NCBI GenBank assembly: GCA_016869595.1
Contig: VGDT01000001.1
Span: 1-64,000 of the forward strand
DNA length: 64,000 bases
From: Alphaproteobacteria bacterium
GTDB lineage: Bacteria > Pseudomonadota > Alphaproteobacteria > Rhizobiales > Beijerinckiaceae
Reading direction: 5' to 3'
Positions 56,057 through 64,000 of this stretch are shown piece by piece; the first letter of the stretch is position 1; the number at the start of each line of letters is the position of its first letter. The notes under the pieces were generated by a model that had not been told where the DNA came from, ran no database searches, and saw only the letters and a program-made list of their open reading frames with translations. The translations under genes were made by a program, and so were the position numbers.

Positions 56057-57172
56057 ATGATTTGGCTTATCTTCGCCTTGCTTACCGGCGCCGCGGTGAT
56101 GGCGGTGCTGGCGCCCCTCGCCATGCGCGGTCAGGCGGAGAATGAAAGCGCCGCCGACGTCGCTTTCTTCGAGGAGCAGATCGCCGAAATCGAGCGTGAG
56201 CGCTCGGAAGGACGGCTCGACGCAACAGACGCCGAAAGTGCGAAAACCGAGGCGGCGCGCCGACTGTTGCGCGCGGAAGCCGCGCCAAAGGCCAAGGTCG
56301 CAGCCTCGCGCAAGCTTGCGCTCGCTGTGGCGCTCGCCGCCATCGTCGCGATACCCGCTGTCTCGCTGTCGCTTTATGCGCGGCTCGGCCATTCCGAGTT
56401 GCCGGATATGCCGCTGACGGCGCGACTGGAATCTGCGCCGGACGGGCGCGACCTCGCCGGCGCCGTCGCGCGCATCGAACAGCATCTGCGCGAACATCCC
56501 GAAGACGGCCGCGGCTTCGAAGTCATCGCGCCTTATCTGCTGCGCACGGGCCGCGGCGAAGAGGCGATCCACGCCTATTCCGAAGCGCTGCGCCTTTTGG
56601 GCGCGACGGCCGCAAGATATGCGTCTCTCGGAGAAGCGCGCGTTGTCGTCGCACGAGGCCTTGTGACGCCGGAAGCGAAGAAGGATTTCGAGGCCGCGCT
56701 CGCGCTCGATCCCTCGTCGCCCGAGGCGCAGTATTATCTCGGCGTCGCGGCGGCGCAGGCCGGCGAAAAAGAAAAGGCGATCGAGATCTTTTCCAAAATG
56801 GCGGCTGACGCGCCGGCCGACGCCGCTTATCTCAAGGCTGTGAATGGGCAGCTCGCCATTCTGCGCGGCGAAGCAAGCGCGCCGGCAAGCGCGAGCGGGC
56901 CGTCGAGCGAGCAGGGCAAAGCGGTTGCGGCGATGCCCGCCGATCAGCGTCAGGCTATGATCCGCGGCATGGTGGATCGTCTCGCTTCGCGGCTTGAAGC
57001 CAAGGGCGACGATGTCGAAGGATGGCTGAAACTCATTCGCGCCTATAGCGTCCTCGCCGAAACCGAAAAGGCGAAAAGGGCCGTGACCGATGCGCGCAGG
57101 GCGCTTGCGAGCAAGCAAGAGGACATGGCCCGCATCGATGCGCTGGCGAAGGAACTGAACATCGGCGGCTAA
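56057..57172 (+). CDS. ccmI: Cytochrome c maturation protein CcmI (CycH)
   Basis: Membrane-anchored chaperone of apocytochrome c (371 aa). Two N-terminal transmembrane helices (IWLIFALLTGAAVMAVLAPLAM and KLALAVALAAIVAIPAVSLSLYA) flank a charged coiled coil; the periplasmic part contains TPR-like repeats (about residues 140-270). Heads the ccmI-E-F-H operon, the usual order in this group. Confidence 0.93.
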   Translation: MIWLIFALLTGAAVMAVLAPLAMRGQAENESAADVAFFEEQIAEIERERSEGRLDATDAESAKTEAARRLLRAEAAPKAKVAASRKLALAVALAAIVAIPAVSLSLYARLGHSELPDMPLTARLESAPDGRDLAGAVARIEQHLREHPEDGRGFEVIAPYLLRTGRGEEAIHAYSEALRLLGATAARYASLGEARVVVARGLVTPEAKKDFEAALALDPSSPEAQYYLGVAAAQAGEKEKAIEIFSKMAADAPADAAYLKAVNGQLAILRGEASAPASASGPSSEQGKAVAAMPADQRQAMIRGMVDRLASRLEAKGDDVEGWLKLIRAYSVLAETEKAKRAVTDARRALASKQEDMARIDALAKELNIGG

Positions 57173-57211
57173 AGCGAAGTCTCGCGGCCGCATGGGAGCG
57201 TTTTGAATAAG

Positions 57212-57649
57212 ATGACGCGTAAGGGAAAGCGGCTGACTTTAATTGCCGGAGCGATGGCTGTTCTTGGCCTCGCCGCCGGGCTTATGCTGTTCGCGCTACG
57301 CGACAATATCGTATTCTTTTACACGCCGTCGGAGCTTGCCAAAAAGCAAGTCGCTTCCGGCGCGCGGCTGCGTATCGGCGGACTGGTGAAGGAAGGAAGC
57401 GTCGTTAAGAACGGACGCGACGTGAATTTCACGGTCACCGACAAGACGAGCGATCTTACGGTGTCCTACACCGGACTGCTGCCGGATCTTTTCCGCGAAG
57501 GGCAGGGCGTCGTCGTTGATGGCGTGCTGCAGCCCTCAGGCGCTTTTCGCGCCGACAGCGTGCTCGCCAAGCATGATGAACGCTACATGCCGCGCGACGT
57601 GGCGGACGCTTTGAAGAAGCAGGGCGTCTGGCAGGGAGAGACGAAGTGA
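57212..57649 (+). CDS. ccmE: Cytochrome c maturation haem chaperone CcmE
   Basis: Periplasmic haem carrier (145 aa) that binds haem covalently through the His in [10 protein letters not shown]. One N-terminal anchor ([20 protein letters not shown]) and the OB-fold with [11 protein letters not shown] and [21 protein letters not shown] 57212 matches the family N-terminus; TTG 57203 with a closer ribosome site is possible. Confidence 0.94.
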   Translation: MTRKGKRLTLIAGAMAVLGLAAGLMLFALRDNIVFFYTPSELAKKQVASGARLRIGGLVKEGSVVKNGRDVNFTVTDKTSDLTVSYTGLLPDLFREGQGVVVDGVLQPSGAFRADSVLAKHDERYMPRDVADALKKQGVWQGETK

Positions 57650-57663
57650 GCGTATGCGCGTGT

Positions 57664-57852
57664 CTTCCCTCTCCCAAACTGAAGTCAGCTGTTGCCGACT
57701 TCAGCATTGTTTGCGCGATCCGGGAACACCCGGTTCGCGTCGGGAGAGGGTGGCCCCGCGAAGCGGGGTCGGGAGAGGGCCTTTGCCCAATCGGCCCTCG
57801 TCCGTCGCGCCTTCGGCGCGACACCTTCTCCTGCAAGCGGGAGAAGGGGGAG
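57664..57852. repeat. Mosaic of palindromic repeats between ccmE and ccmF
   Basis: Four hairpins in tandem: CTGAAGTC/GACTTCAG (57679-57704), CCCCGC/GCGGGG in a REP-like arm (57738-57780), GTCGCGCC/GGCGCGAC (57804-57822) and CCTTCTCC/GGAGAAGG (57824-57847). The pieces resemble the REP-like arms elsewhere in the window. The last one provides the purine-rich GGAGAAGGGGGAG that precedes ccmF ATG 57861. The insertion separates two genes that are normally close or overlapping. Confidence 0.85.
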
Positions 57853-57860
57853 ACAGCAGC

Positions 57861-59828
57861 ATGATCGTTGAAACCGGACATTACGCGCTTGTTCTCGCTC
57901 TCGCTCTCGCGCTGGCGCAATTCGCCATTCCCCTCATCGGCGCTCGGTTGAATGACGTCGCGCTGATGCGCGTCGCGCGCCCGACGGCGATCACGCAATT
58001 TCTGTTCGTCGCGCTCTCTTACGGCGCACTCACTTATGCGCATGTCGTTTCCGATTTCTCGCTCGTCAACGTCATCGAGAACTCGCATTCGCTGAAGCCT
58101 TTCATCTATAAAATCTCCGGCGTATGGGGAAACCACGAAGGCTCGATGCTTCTGTGGGTGCTCGTTCTCTCCTTTTGCGGCGCGTTGATCGCGATTTTTT
58201 CGAACGCGATGTCCGACAGGCTGCGCTCTGACGCGCTCGCCATTCAGGGTCTGCTCGGCGCCGCCTTTCTTCTCTTCATTCTGCTCACTTCAAATCCCTT
58301 CGCACGCGTCGCGCCGGCGCCGTGGGAAGGGCGCGATCTCAATCCGATTCTGCAAGACCCCGGCCTCGCGATTCATCCGCCGCTGCTCTATCTCGGCTAT
58401 GTCGGCTTTTCGATCGTGTTCTCTTTCGCCGCCGCCGCGCTCATCGGCGGACGGATTGACGCAGCATGGGCGCGAGTCATTCGCCCATGGACTCTCTTCG
58501 CCTGGATCGCGCTGACGCTCGGCATCGCGATGGGATCGTACTGGGCCTATTACACGCTCGGCTGGGGCGGCTTCTGGTTCTGGGATCCGGTCGAAAACGC
58601 GTCGCTGATGCCATGGATTGCGGGAACAGCGCTGTTGCATAGCGCCGCCGTGATGGAGAAGCGCGAGGCGCTGAAAGTCTGGACGATCTTTCTCTCCATC
58701 CTTGCCTTCTCGCTCTCTCTGCTCGGCACATTCCTCGTGCGCTCCGGCGTGCTGACTTCGGTGCACGCCTTCGCGAGCGATCCTGACCGCGGCGTGTTCA
58801 TCCTCGCCATCCTCGTTCTCTTTATCGGCGGCGCGCTCGCGCTCTTCGCCCTGCGGGCCGGCGCGCTGCCGGTCGGCGGATTGTTTGCGCCGATCTCGCG
58901 CGAAGGCGCGCTCGTTCTCAATAATCTGCTGCTTTCGGCGTGCTGCGCCACGGTCGTCGTCGGGACGCTCTATCCCCTGGCGCTCGAAGCGCTCACCGGC
59001 GAAAAGATTTCCGTCGGCGCGCCCTTCTTCAACACCGTGCTGATTCCGATCGCGCTGCCGCTCGCCTTGCTGATGCCGATCGGCCAGATGCTTTCCTGGA
59101 AGCGCGGCGATCTTCTCGCCGCCCTGCAGCGGCTGCGCGTCGCCTTCGTCGTCGGCGTCGTGGCTGCGGCTGCTTTCGGCGCCCAGTATGGAACGCCCTT
59201 TCTTTCGATCATTGCGGCCGGAATCGCGATCTATCTCGTCGTCGGCGGTTTGAGCGATCTTGTTATACGCGCGCGGGGGAGTTCGGGGCGTCCGAGCTTC
59301 AAGCGCCTGGCTGGTCTGCCGCTTTCTGCCTTCGGCACGTCGATCGCCCATGCCGGCATGGGGCTCACGCTTCTCGGCCTCGCCGCCACTGGCTGGGGCG
59401 TCGAAAGCATCGTGGCGATGAAGCCCTTGAGCTTCTATGACGTCGGTCCCTACCAGATCGGCATCGAATCCGTTTCGCCGCGCCAGGGGCCGAATTATTC
59501 GGAAGTCTACGCCGTGATGGCGGTGCGCAAAGATGGCGCGACGATCGCGACGATCGAGCCCGCCAAGCGCTTCTATCAGGCGCGACGCATGGCGCGCTCG
59601 GAGGCCGGGATCGTCACGCTAGGATTGGGGCAGGTTTACGCGGCGATCGGCGAGTCGCATGAGGACGGAACGGTCGACGCGCGGCTTTACTGGAAGCCGC
59701 TCGTGACGCTCATCTGGATCGGCGCGCTGGTCATGGCCTTTGGCGGCGCGTTGTCGCTCGCCGACCGGCGCCTGCGCATCGGCGTCCCCCGTCGCGCCGC
59801 CGCGCCTGCTTTGGAGCCGGCGGAATGA
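57861..59828 (+). CDS. ccmF: Cytochrome c haem lyase subunit CcmF
   Basis: Polytopic membrane haem lyase (655 aa) that attaches haem to apocytochrome c. The WWD-type tryptophan-rich motif WGGFWFWDPVENASLMPW (about residues 236-253) and many hydrophobic helices are visible; conserved haem-ligand histidines lie in the loops. ATG 57861 matches the family start MIVETGHYALVLALALA. The stop overlaps the ccmH start (ATGA). Confidence 0.96.
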   Translation: MIVETGHYALVLALALALAQFAIPLIGARLNDVALMRVARPTAITQFLFVALSYGALTYAHVVSDFSLVNVIENSHSLKPFIYKISGVWGNHEGSMLLWVLVLSFCGALIAIFSNAMSDRLRSDALAIQGLLGAAFLLFILLTSNPFARVAPAPWEGRDLNPILQDPGLAIHPPLLYLGYVGFSIVFSFAAAALIGGRIDAAWARVIRPWTLFAWIALTLGIAMGSYWAYYTLGWGGFWFWDPVENASLMPWIAGTALLHSAAVMEKREALKVWTIFLSILAFSLSLLGTFLVRSGVLTSVHAFASDPDRGVFILAILVLFIGGALALFALRAGALPVGGLFAPISREGALVLNNLLLSACCATVVVGTLYPLALEALTGEKISVGAPFFNTVLIPIALPLALLMPIGQMLSWKRGDLLAALQRLRVAFVVGVVAAAAFGAQYGTPFLSIIAAGIAIYLVVGGLSDLVIRARGSSGRPSFKRLAGLPLSAFGTSIAHAGMGLTLLGLAATGWGVESIVAMKPLSFYDVGPYQIGIESVSPRQGPNYSEVYAVMAVRKDGATIATIEPAKRFYQARRMARSEAGIVTLGLGQVYAAIGESHEDGTVDARLYWKPLVTLIWIGALVMAFGGALSLADRRLRIGVPRRAAAPALEPAE

Positions 59829-60478
59829 GCAGCGATCTTCGTTTGGAAAAATACCCCAAGCCCCTCACCTCACCTCTCCCCGCAAGCGGGGAGAGGCAGC
59901 GGCCGGTGCCGTGCCCCAATCCTGATCGTGCAGGCGATGCGCTGATGACCCCTCTCCCCGTGGAAACGGGGAGAGGTGAGGTGAGGGGCCAGGGGATTAG
60001 ACGCCGACTTGTTTTGTTTCTCTTCGCGCTCCTCCTCCCCCTCGTCGCCCATGCGGTCACGCCCGGTGAAATGCTCGCCGATCCGGCGCTCGAAGCCCGT
60101 GCGCGGGCGATCACCATGGAGCTGCGCTGTCTCGTCTGCCAGAATCAGTCGATCGACGATTCCGACGCTTCGCTCGCCAAGGATTTGCGCGTGCTCGTCC
60201 GCGAGAAGCTCAAGGAGGGGATGAGCGACGCCGAGGTGCGCGAATACATTCATTCCCGCTACGGCGATTTCGTGCTGCTGCGCCCGCCGGTGAAGCCGGG
60301 CACGGCGCTGCTCTGGAGCGCGCCGCTGATCGCGCTGCTCGCCGGCGCCGCCGCCCTTTGGATGGCCGCGCGTCGACGTTCGGGTTTCGCCGCCGCGCCC
60401 GCCAAGGCGCTCAGCGAAGAGGAGCGCGCGCGGCTGAAAGCTCTGGGCGCATCGGACCCGGACAAGCCCACGAGCTAA
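59825..60478 (+). CDS. ccmH: Cytochrome c maturation protein CcmH (CycL) with repeat-derived N-terminal extension
   Basis: Thioredoxin-like apocytochrome c reductase subunit. The catalytic motif LRCLVCQNQS and the signal peptide RRRLVLFLFALLLPLVAHA are clear, and a C-terminal helix (LLWSAPLIALLAGAAALWMAA) anchors it. The frame from ATG 59825, coupled to ccmF by ATGA, runs through the palindromic repeat at 59861-59988, so about 57 extra residues precede the signal peptide core. ATG 59945 would shorten this to about 20 residues, but it lies within the repeat. Which start is used is not decidable from sequence. Family members normally begin just before the basic-hydrophobic segment. Confidence 0.9.
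   Translation: MSSDLRLEKYPKPLTSPLPASGERQRPVPCPNPDRAGDALMTPLPVETGRGEVRGQGIRRRLVLFLFALLLPLVAHAVTPGEMLADPALEARARAITMELRCLVCQNQSIDDSDASLAKDLRVLVREKLKEGMSDAEVREYIHSRYGDFVLLRPPVKPGTALLWSAPLIALLAGAAALWMAARRRSGFAAAPAKALSEEERARLKALGASDPDKPTS
59861..59988. repeat. Palindromic repeat pair embedded in the start of ccmH
   Basis: A perfect 22-bp outer inverted repeat (59861-59882 with 59967-59988; CCCCTCACCTCACCTCTC... core) encloses two small hairpins (CTCCCCG-CAAG-CGGGGAG and CTCCCCG-TGGAAA-CGGGGAG). The element keeps the ccmH frame open. It is of the same general design as the other three repeat pairs but from a different sub-type (CACCTCACCTCTCCCC arms). Confidence 0.9.
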
Positions 60479-60528
60479 CCCCTATCCAACGCGCTTGCGC
60501 TGAACTATAGGGGCGGGACAGTCCCGCC
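60479..60528. repeat. Tandem hairpins after ccmH
   Basis: CCCCTAT (60479-60485) pairs with ATAGGGG (60507-60513); it is followed directly by GGCGGGAC/GTCCCGCC (60512-60528). They lie between ccmH and the next gene. No T run, so termination is uncertain; they may mark the end of the operon. Confidence 0.5.
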
Positions 60529-60555
60529 GCCCCGGCGCCTCTCAAGGAACGGACC

Positions 60556-60807
60556 ATGGCCCAGCATTCCACGCCCCATTTCCACAATCAGCCCGGCGTC
60601 GCGCAGATCAGGATCGGGGCCAAGGAATTCATGTGCATCGGCGCTTTGCCGCCCTTCGACCATCCGCATGTCTATCTCGACATGGGCGCTGGCTCTGAGG
60701 CAATCTGCCCCTATTGCTCAACGCATTACGTCTATGACCCGGCGTTGCGCGGCGGCGCCGATCCGGCCGAATGCGTCTATCGCATCTCGCAAGACGCCGC
60801 CGCCTGA
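60556..60807 (+). CDS. Zinc-finger protein (NDUFS6-like, zf-CHCC)
   Basis: An 83-aa protein with the zf-CHCC pattern: Cys in EFMCIGALPP, His in FDHPHVYLDMG, and CPYCSTHYVYDP near the end. Homologues of this type accompany complex I (NDUFS6) or act as small zinc proteins. Function here is inferred only from the domain. ATG 60556 has aaggaac upstream. Confidence 0.9.
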   Translation: MAQHSTPHFHNQPGVAQIRIGAKEFMCIGALPPFDHPHVYLDMGAGSEAICPYCSTHYVYDPALRGGADPAECVYRISQDAAA

Positions 60808-60820
60808 CAGAAGCTGACGG

Positions 60821-62005
60821 GTGAGCGCGCCGATCGTCATCGCCGGCGCCGGCATTGGCGGCCTCGCCGCGGCCCTGTCGCTGGCGCGCGCTGGCAAGCG
60901 CGCGCTAGTTTTGGAGCGCGCCACCCGGATCGAGGAAGTCGGCGCGGGACTGCAAATCGCGCCGAACGCCGGCCGAATTCTCGCCAAGCTCGGCCTTGAA
61001 CCAGCGCTGGCCGCCGTCGCTCTGGAGCCGGAAGCCATCAACATCCGTCGCGGGCGCGACGGCGCCGTTCTGGCTCGGCTTGATCTTTCCGACGCAAGGT
61101 CACGCTGGGGCGCGCCATTCCGGCTTTTCCACCGCGCCGATCTGCAGGGCGCGCTGCTGCAGGCGGCGCTGGAGAATCCGCATACCCATGTTCGCGCCGG
61201 CGCCCGCGTCGGCGATTTCGAAGCTAATGCGCGCGGCGTGCGCATTCGCGTGCACACGCAGGATGGCGTCGAGGAGATTGAAGCGGTGGGTTTGGTCGGC
61301 GCCGATGGCGTGCGCTCAAGCGTGCGCGGCCATCTCGTCCCTTCCGAGCGCGACGCGCCCGCCTATTCCGGCTGCGTCGCCTGGCGCGCCACGCTGCCGG
61401 CCGACAGCGTTCCAGCAGCGCTTCGCGCGCGGGAGTCAAACCTTTGGCTGCTGCCAGGGGCCCATGTCGTTCACTATCCGTTGCGCGACGGCTCAACGAT
61501 CAACGCGGTCGTCATCATCGAAGAGCCGCCGGAGGCCGAGGACGCGGCCTCCAGCCTGTCGATTGCAGGCGCGGAGCTCGCCCGCCGCTTTGCGCCGCGT
61601 CGGACTTCCGCCGCGCTGCGCGAATTGATCGAAGCCGGCGCCTCCTGGCGGCATTGGCCGCTGTTCATGCGTCCGGCGCTGAAACAATGGACGCGGGGAC
61701 CGGTGACGCTCCTCGGCGACGCCGCCCATCCTATGGTCCCCTTTCTGGCGCAGGGCGCGGCGCAGGCGATCGAAGACGCCGACGCTCTGGGGGAGGCCTT
61801 CATGCGACTTGGGACAACCGTCGAGACCGCCTTTCTCGCCTATGAGGGCGTCAGGCTTCCCCGCGCCGAGCAGGTCGTGCAAGCCTCGCGTCGTCAGGGC
61901 GGCTATTTCCATATGAGCGGACTGCCCGCTGCCGCCCGCAATCTTGCGATCCGTGCGCTGGGCGGGCCCGGCATGCTGGCGCGCAACGCCTGGCTCTACC
62001 GTTAG
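60821..62005 (+). CDS. FAD-dependent monooxygenase (salicylate hydroxylase/UbiH-like)
   Basis: A 394-aa single-component flavoprotein monooxygenase. FAD motif IVIAGAGIGGLAAALSLARAGKRALVLE (residues 5-32), the DG motif VGADGVRSSVRGH and the GD motif LLGDAAHPMVPFLAQGAAQAIEDADAL are all present. The start is GTG 60821, 13 bases after the previous stop. The aromatic substrate is not predictable by eye. Confidence 0.92.
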   Translation: MSAPIVIAGAGIGGLAAALSLARAGKRALVLERATRIEEVGAGLQIAPNAGRILAKLGLEPALAAVALEPEAINIRRGRDGAVLARLDLSDARSRWGAPFRLFHRADLQGALLQAALENPHTHVRAGARVGDFEANARGVRIRVHTQDGVEEIEAVGLVGADGVRSSVRGHLVPSERDAPAYSGCVAWRATLPADSVPAALRARESNLWLLPGAHVVHYPLRDGSTINAVVIIEEPPEAEDAASSLSIAGAELARRFAPRRTSAALRELIEAGASWRHWPLFMRPALKQWTRGPVTLLGDAAHPMVPFLAQGAAQAIEDADALGEAFMRLGTTVETAFLAYEGVRLPRAEQVVQASRRQGGYFHMSGLPAAARNLAIRALGGPGMLARNAWLYR

Positions 62006-62044
62006 AGCGCCCTAATTAGACGAAAAAACCCTTTTGGGCGCGAG

Positions 62045-62905
62045 ATGGCTACCGACTATCAGACTTTGGATAGGCTGCTCGAACAGCTTGAGGCCTTGTT
62101 TCACGCTGCGGAACGCGGGGATGCCAGTTGGCGCGACGTCTGGGGGCTCAAGAAGCAAATACACGAATTTTTTCGGGATGTACGATATCCGACACCCCAA
62201 GATCGCGTCACTGCGTGGGAGCGTTTTCGCGAGATTGTGGACGAGATGAAGGAACAAAAAGAAGAAGCGGACCGGCACCGCGAGGAACGGGCGCGAGAGT
62301 CTGACAAGTGCTTGAAGCGCATCAAAACGCTTGCCGATAACGTAATGAATTACGATCCGACCGGTGCAGAAGTATTCATTAACGTCCTGGGCCTCGGGCT
62401 CATTCCCAATCTGGCGGCAGTCGCGACGACCGGCCACGACCCATTTTTTTCGACGCAACTAGAAATTCTCCAGGCGCGATCTTCCCTCATGCGCGAAGCC
62501 TGGGCCGATTTTCAGGAAAACAAAGACATTCTGATGCGAAATGACCGAGCTGCGGCGCATGACGCGTTGCAAGAGGCGCAGGAAGACTTGAACAATGATT
62601 GGCGCGATTACAAAGAGAAAAAGCAGCGCCATTATGAGGAAAAGCGCACCCAGTGGCGCGAGCGAATTGAAAAAAATATTGAGAAAGAGATTGCGAGCGT
62701 CAGCCGCATGAAGGAAGCTCTCGAAAACAAAAAGGATTTTCGTGCGCGCTGCGTAGAACGTCGAGCGACCGCGCGTTCAGACAGCTTTCGGGACGAAATG
62801 CAGGCAAAAATTGACGCTGTCGACGATGAAATCTATGATGTTGAGGAAGCTATCCAAAAGCATGAAGGCTATATCGAGGACTTCCGCAAGAAGTTAGACG
62901 AGTAA
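62045..62905 (+). CDS. Coiled-coil protein of unknown function
   Basis: A 286-aa protein that I do not recognise. Two long charged helical regions (about residues 60-105 and 165-285, rich in K/E/R with heptad-like spacing) flank a short hydrophobic stretch (EVFINVLGLGLIPNLAAVATT, about residues 109-130). Base composition is clearly less GC-rich than the neighbours and the codon choice includes rarer A/T-ending codons, suggesting later acquisition. The stop is followed by a spacer and a phosphoglucomutase remnant. Confidence 0.75.
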   Translation: MATDYQTLDRLLEQLEALFHAAERGDASWRDVWGLKKQIHEFFRDVRYPTPQDRVTAWERFREIVDEMKEQKEEADRHREERARESDKCLKRIKTLADNVMNYDPTGAEVFINVLGLGLIPNLAAVATTGHDPFFSTQLEILQARSSLMREAWADFQENKDILMRNDRAAAHDALQEAQEDLNNDWRDYKEKKQRHYEEKRTQWRERIEKNIEKEIASVSRMKEALENKKDFRARCVERRATARSDSFRDEMQAKIDAVDDEIYDVEEAIQKHEGYIEDFRKKLDE

Positions 62906-63000
62906 CAGTGAGATATCAGCCTTTCTGTCTCGCAACAACAGGAACTCTTTTGGGCGTGAACTCGAGTCGAAGAGCACTCGGCTGTGCCGCGCCGTTTAGA

Positions 63001-63183
63001 CTATGTGATGACGCTCGGCGCGGCGCGTTGCGTATAGCGTTCGATCGCGGCGAGTTCGCGCGACAGCGTCACGAGGTCGGCGAGCGCCGCCTGAGTCTCC
63101 GGATATTGCTGCACGGGGTCGGGTTCGTAAGGCTCGATGTAGACGCGCAGTGTCGCGCAAGATGTGCCGGTGCCGACAGCCGA
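63001..63183 (-). pseudogene. C-terminal remnant of phosphoglucomutase
   Basis: About 60 codons on the minus strand read SAVGTGTSCATLRVYIEPYEPD and end TQRAAPSVIT before a stop. The GTGTSGATLRVYIE pattern and the PSVIT/PTVIT end are the C-terminus of alpha-D-phosphoglucomutase. The upstream 90% of the gene is absent, so this is a fragment left by deletion or rearrangement. GTGTSC has Cys in place of the usual Gly. Confidence 0.85.
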
Positions 63184-63198
63184 TAGACCACCCGCCAA

Positions 63199-63498
63199 AT
63201 AAATTTCGTGCTGAGCGGGCGCGTTAACCGCCGGAACGGGCGTAAGTTAACTAGGATTGCTCGAAGCTTAAGCCGAGGCAGGGCGCCGGCGCCGGAGCCG
63301 AGCCGAGGGTGAGAGAAAAGGTATTCTGATCCAATGAGATAGGAGATTGCATCAAATTTTACGCATTTCGATAGCGCAAAATTATACTTACCAATGATCT
63401 AAGCAAATCTAAACGCATTCGCGTAAAATGCGGCAGAAATACTTTCACGGACAGCAAAACAAGAAAACTAACTTCGCCTCATGTCACGGAGGCGGGTT
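63199..63498. other. AT-rich intergenic region before the cysteine peptidase gene
   Basis: 300 bp, markedly AT-rich between 63330 and 63480. ACGCATT occurs at 63361-63367 and at 63413-63419; the second is part of an inverted repeat CGCATT/AATGCG (63414-63432). These could be operator elements. GGAGG at about 63488-63492 is the ribosome site for ATG 63499. Confidence 0.45.
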
Positions 63499-64000
63499 AT
63501 GTTGGGCATCGTTAGCAAGGCGGTTGTAGCTCTCGGAATGGCGGGCATGGCGCTCATCGCCGTCAACGCAAAAAGTTTCGCCGGACCAGAAACCGCGACT
63601 TTCGCTGCGCTTGGCGCCGAAACGAGCGTGCCCTACGGCTGGGTGGATTTCTGCCAACGCTATCGAGGCGAATGCCAGGACGACGAAACAGACGCGCAGG
63701 ACATTGAACTCACCGCCGCCGTCTTTCGCAAGATCGCGAATATCAACGCGTGGGTGAACAAGAACATCGACCCCGTCGCGGACACGGACCACTGGAGCTC
63801 TCTCGATAAGTGGGACTATCCCAATGACGGCAAGGGCGATTGCGAGGATTTCGCGCTGCTGAAACGCCGCATGCTGATCGAGGAAGGCTTTCCGCGCCAG
63901 GCGCTGTTGATTACCGTCGTGAAGGAAAAAAACGGCGACGGCCATTCCGTCCTCACGGTCAAGACCAACCGCGGCGAATTCGTGCTCGACAATCTCTCGG
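63499..64000 (+). CDS. Transglutaminase-like cysteine peptidase (BTLCP), 3' end outside window
   Basis: Partial gene, 167 codons visible. A signal peptide (LGIVSKAVVALGMAGMALIAVNAKSFA) is followed by a bacterial transglutaminase-like cysteine proteinase domain: Cys in NDGKGDCEDFALLKR, His in GDGHSVLTVKT, Asp in EFVLDNLS. Such exported enzymes (LapG-like) cleave surface proteins in several proteobacteria. ATG 63499 follows a clear GGAGG; an in-frame ATG at 63481 overlaps that ribosome site and is less likely. Confidence 0.88.
   Translation, partial: MLGIVSKAVVALGMAGMALIAVNAKSFAGPETATFAALGAETSVPYGWVDFCQRYRGECQDDETDAQDIELTAAVFRKIANINAWVNKNIDPVADTDHWSSLDKWDYPNDGKGDCEDFALLKRRMLIEEGFPRQALLITVVKEKNGDGHSVLTVKTNRGEFVLDNLS

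Overview
The window is GC-rich alphaproteobacterial chromosome. The gene families and order (hisB-DUF2628-hisHAF-hisE-coaA, hslVU, DUF4167 beside prmC, DUF2794, a NepR-type anti-sigma factor, DivK, ccmIEFH) point to the Hyphomicrobiales (Rhizobiales). The high-affinity group 1h [NiFe]-hydrogenase island would fit a Methylocystis/Methylocapsa-like or related soil bacterium. No methane monooxygenase or other genus-specific gene lies in the window, so the genus is inference.

Bases 1-12090 hold one tightly coupled plus-strand operon. It runs from a group 1h hydrogenase large subunit cut by the window edge, through five accessory genes (a NifU-like protein without cysteines, a DUF5947 protein, a DUF6084 protein, an unrecognised 452-aa protein, a maturation protease) and a 35-aa membrane peptide, to a full maturation set hypF-hypC-(SIS isomerase)-hypD-hypE-hypA-hypB. 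Most junctions are ATGA or TAATG overlaps. The small subunit must lie upstream of the window.

Bases 12104-18787 (minus) hold a three-gene operon: transglutaminase-DUF2126, circularly permuted ATP-grasp-alpha-E, and a second transglutaminase. It is a predicted peptide-ligation and cleavage system with no assigned product. Bases 19000-24400 hold a zinc metallopeptidase behind a possible EcfG-type promoter, lldD with a terminator, a Tat-exported beta-carbonic anhydrase split by an IS256-family element with a perfect 9-bp target duplication, and an unlinked NepR-like anti-sigma factor.

Bases 24391-28475 (minus) form a thiol-related group: glutathione S-transferase, EgtB, EgtD and a DUF5996 protein. 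Next come tRNA-Ala(GGC), divK, glcDEF (glycolate oxidation), trpS, hslVU, the late histidine genes with coaA, a CPA1-type antiporter, clpB, a MOSC protein, DUF4167, prmC, htpG, DUF2794, a DadA-like oxidase, purB, DUF2721 and the cytochrome c maturation operon ccmI-E-F-H. Four imperfect palindromic repeat pairs (BIME/REP-like) lie in the second half. Three sit exactly at translation-initiation regions inside operons (hisE, ccmF, ccmH), and in ccmH the repeat is translated in frame ahead of the signal peptide. The fourth lies between the converging ends of the antiporter and clpB.

The right end holds an NDUFS6-like zinc finger, an FAD monooxygenase, a less GC-rich coiled-coil gene of unknown function, a C-terminal remnant of phosphoglucomutase, an AT-rich spacer, and the start of a transglutaminase-like cysteine peptidase cut by the window edge.
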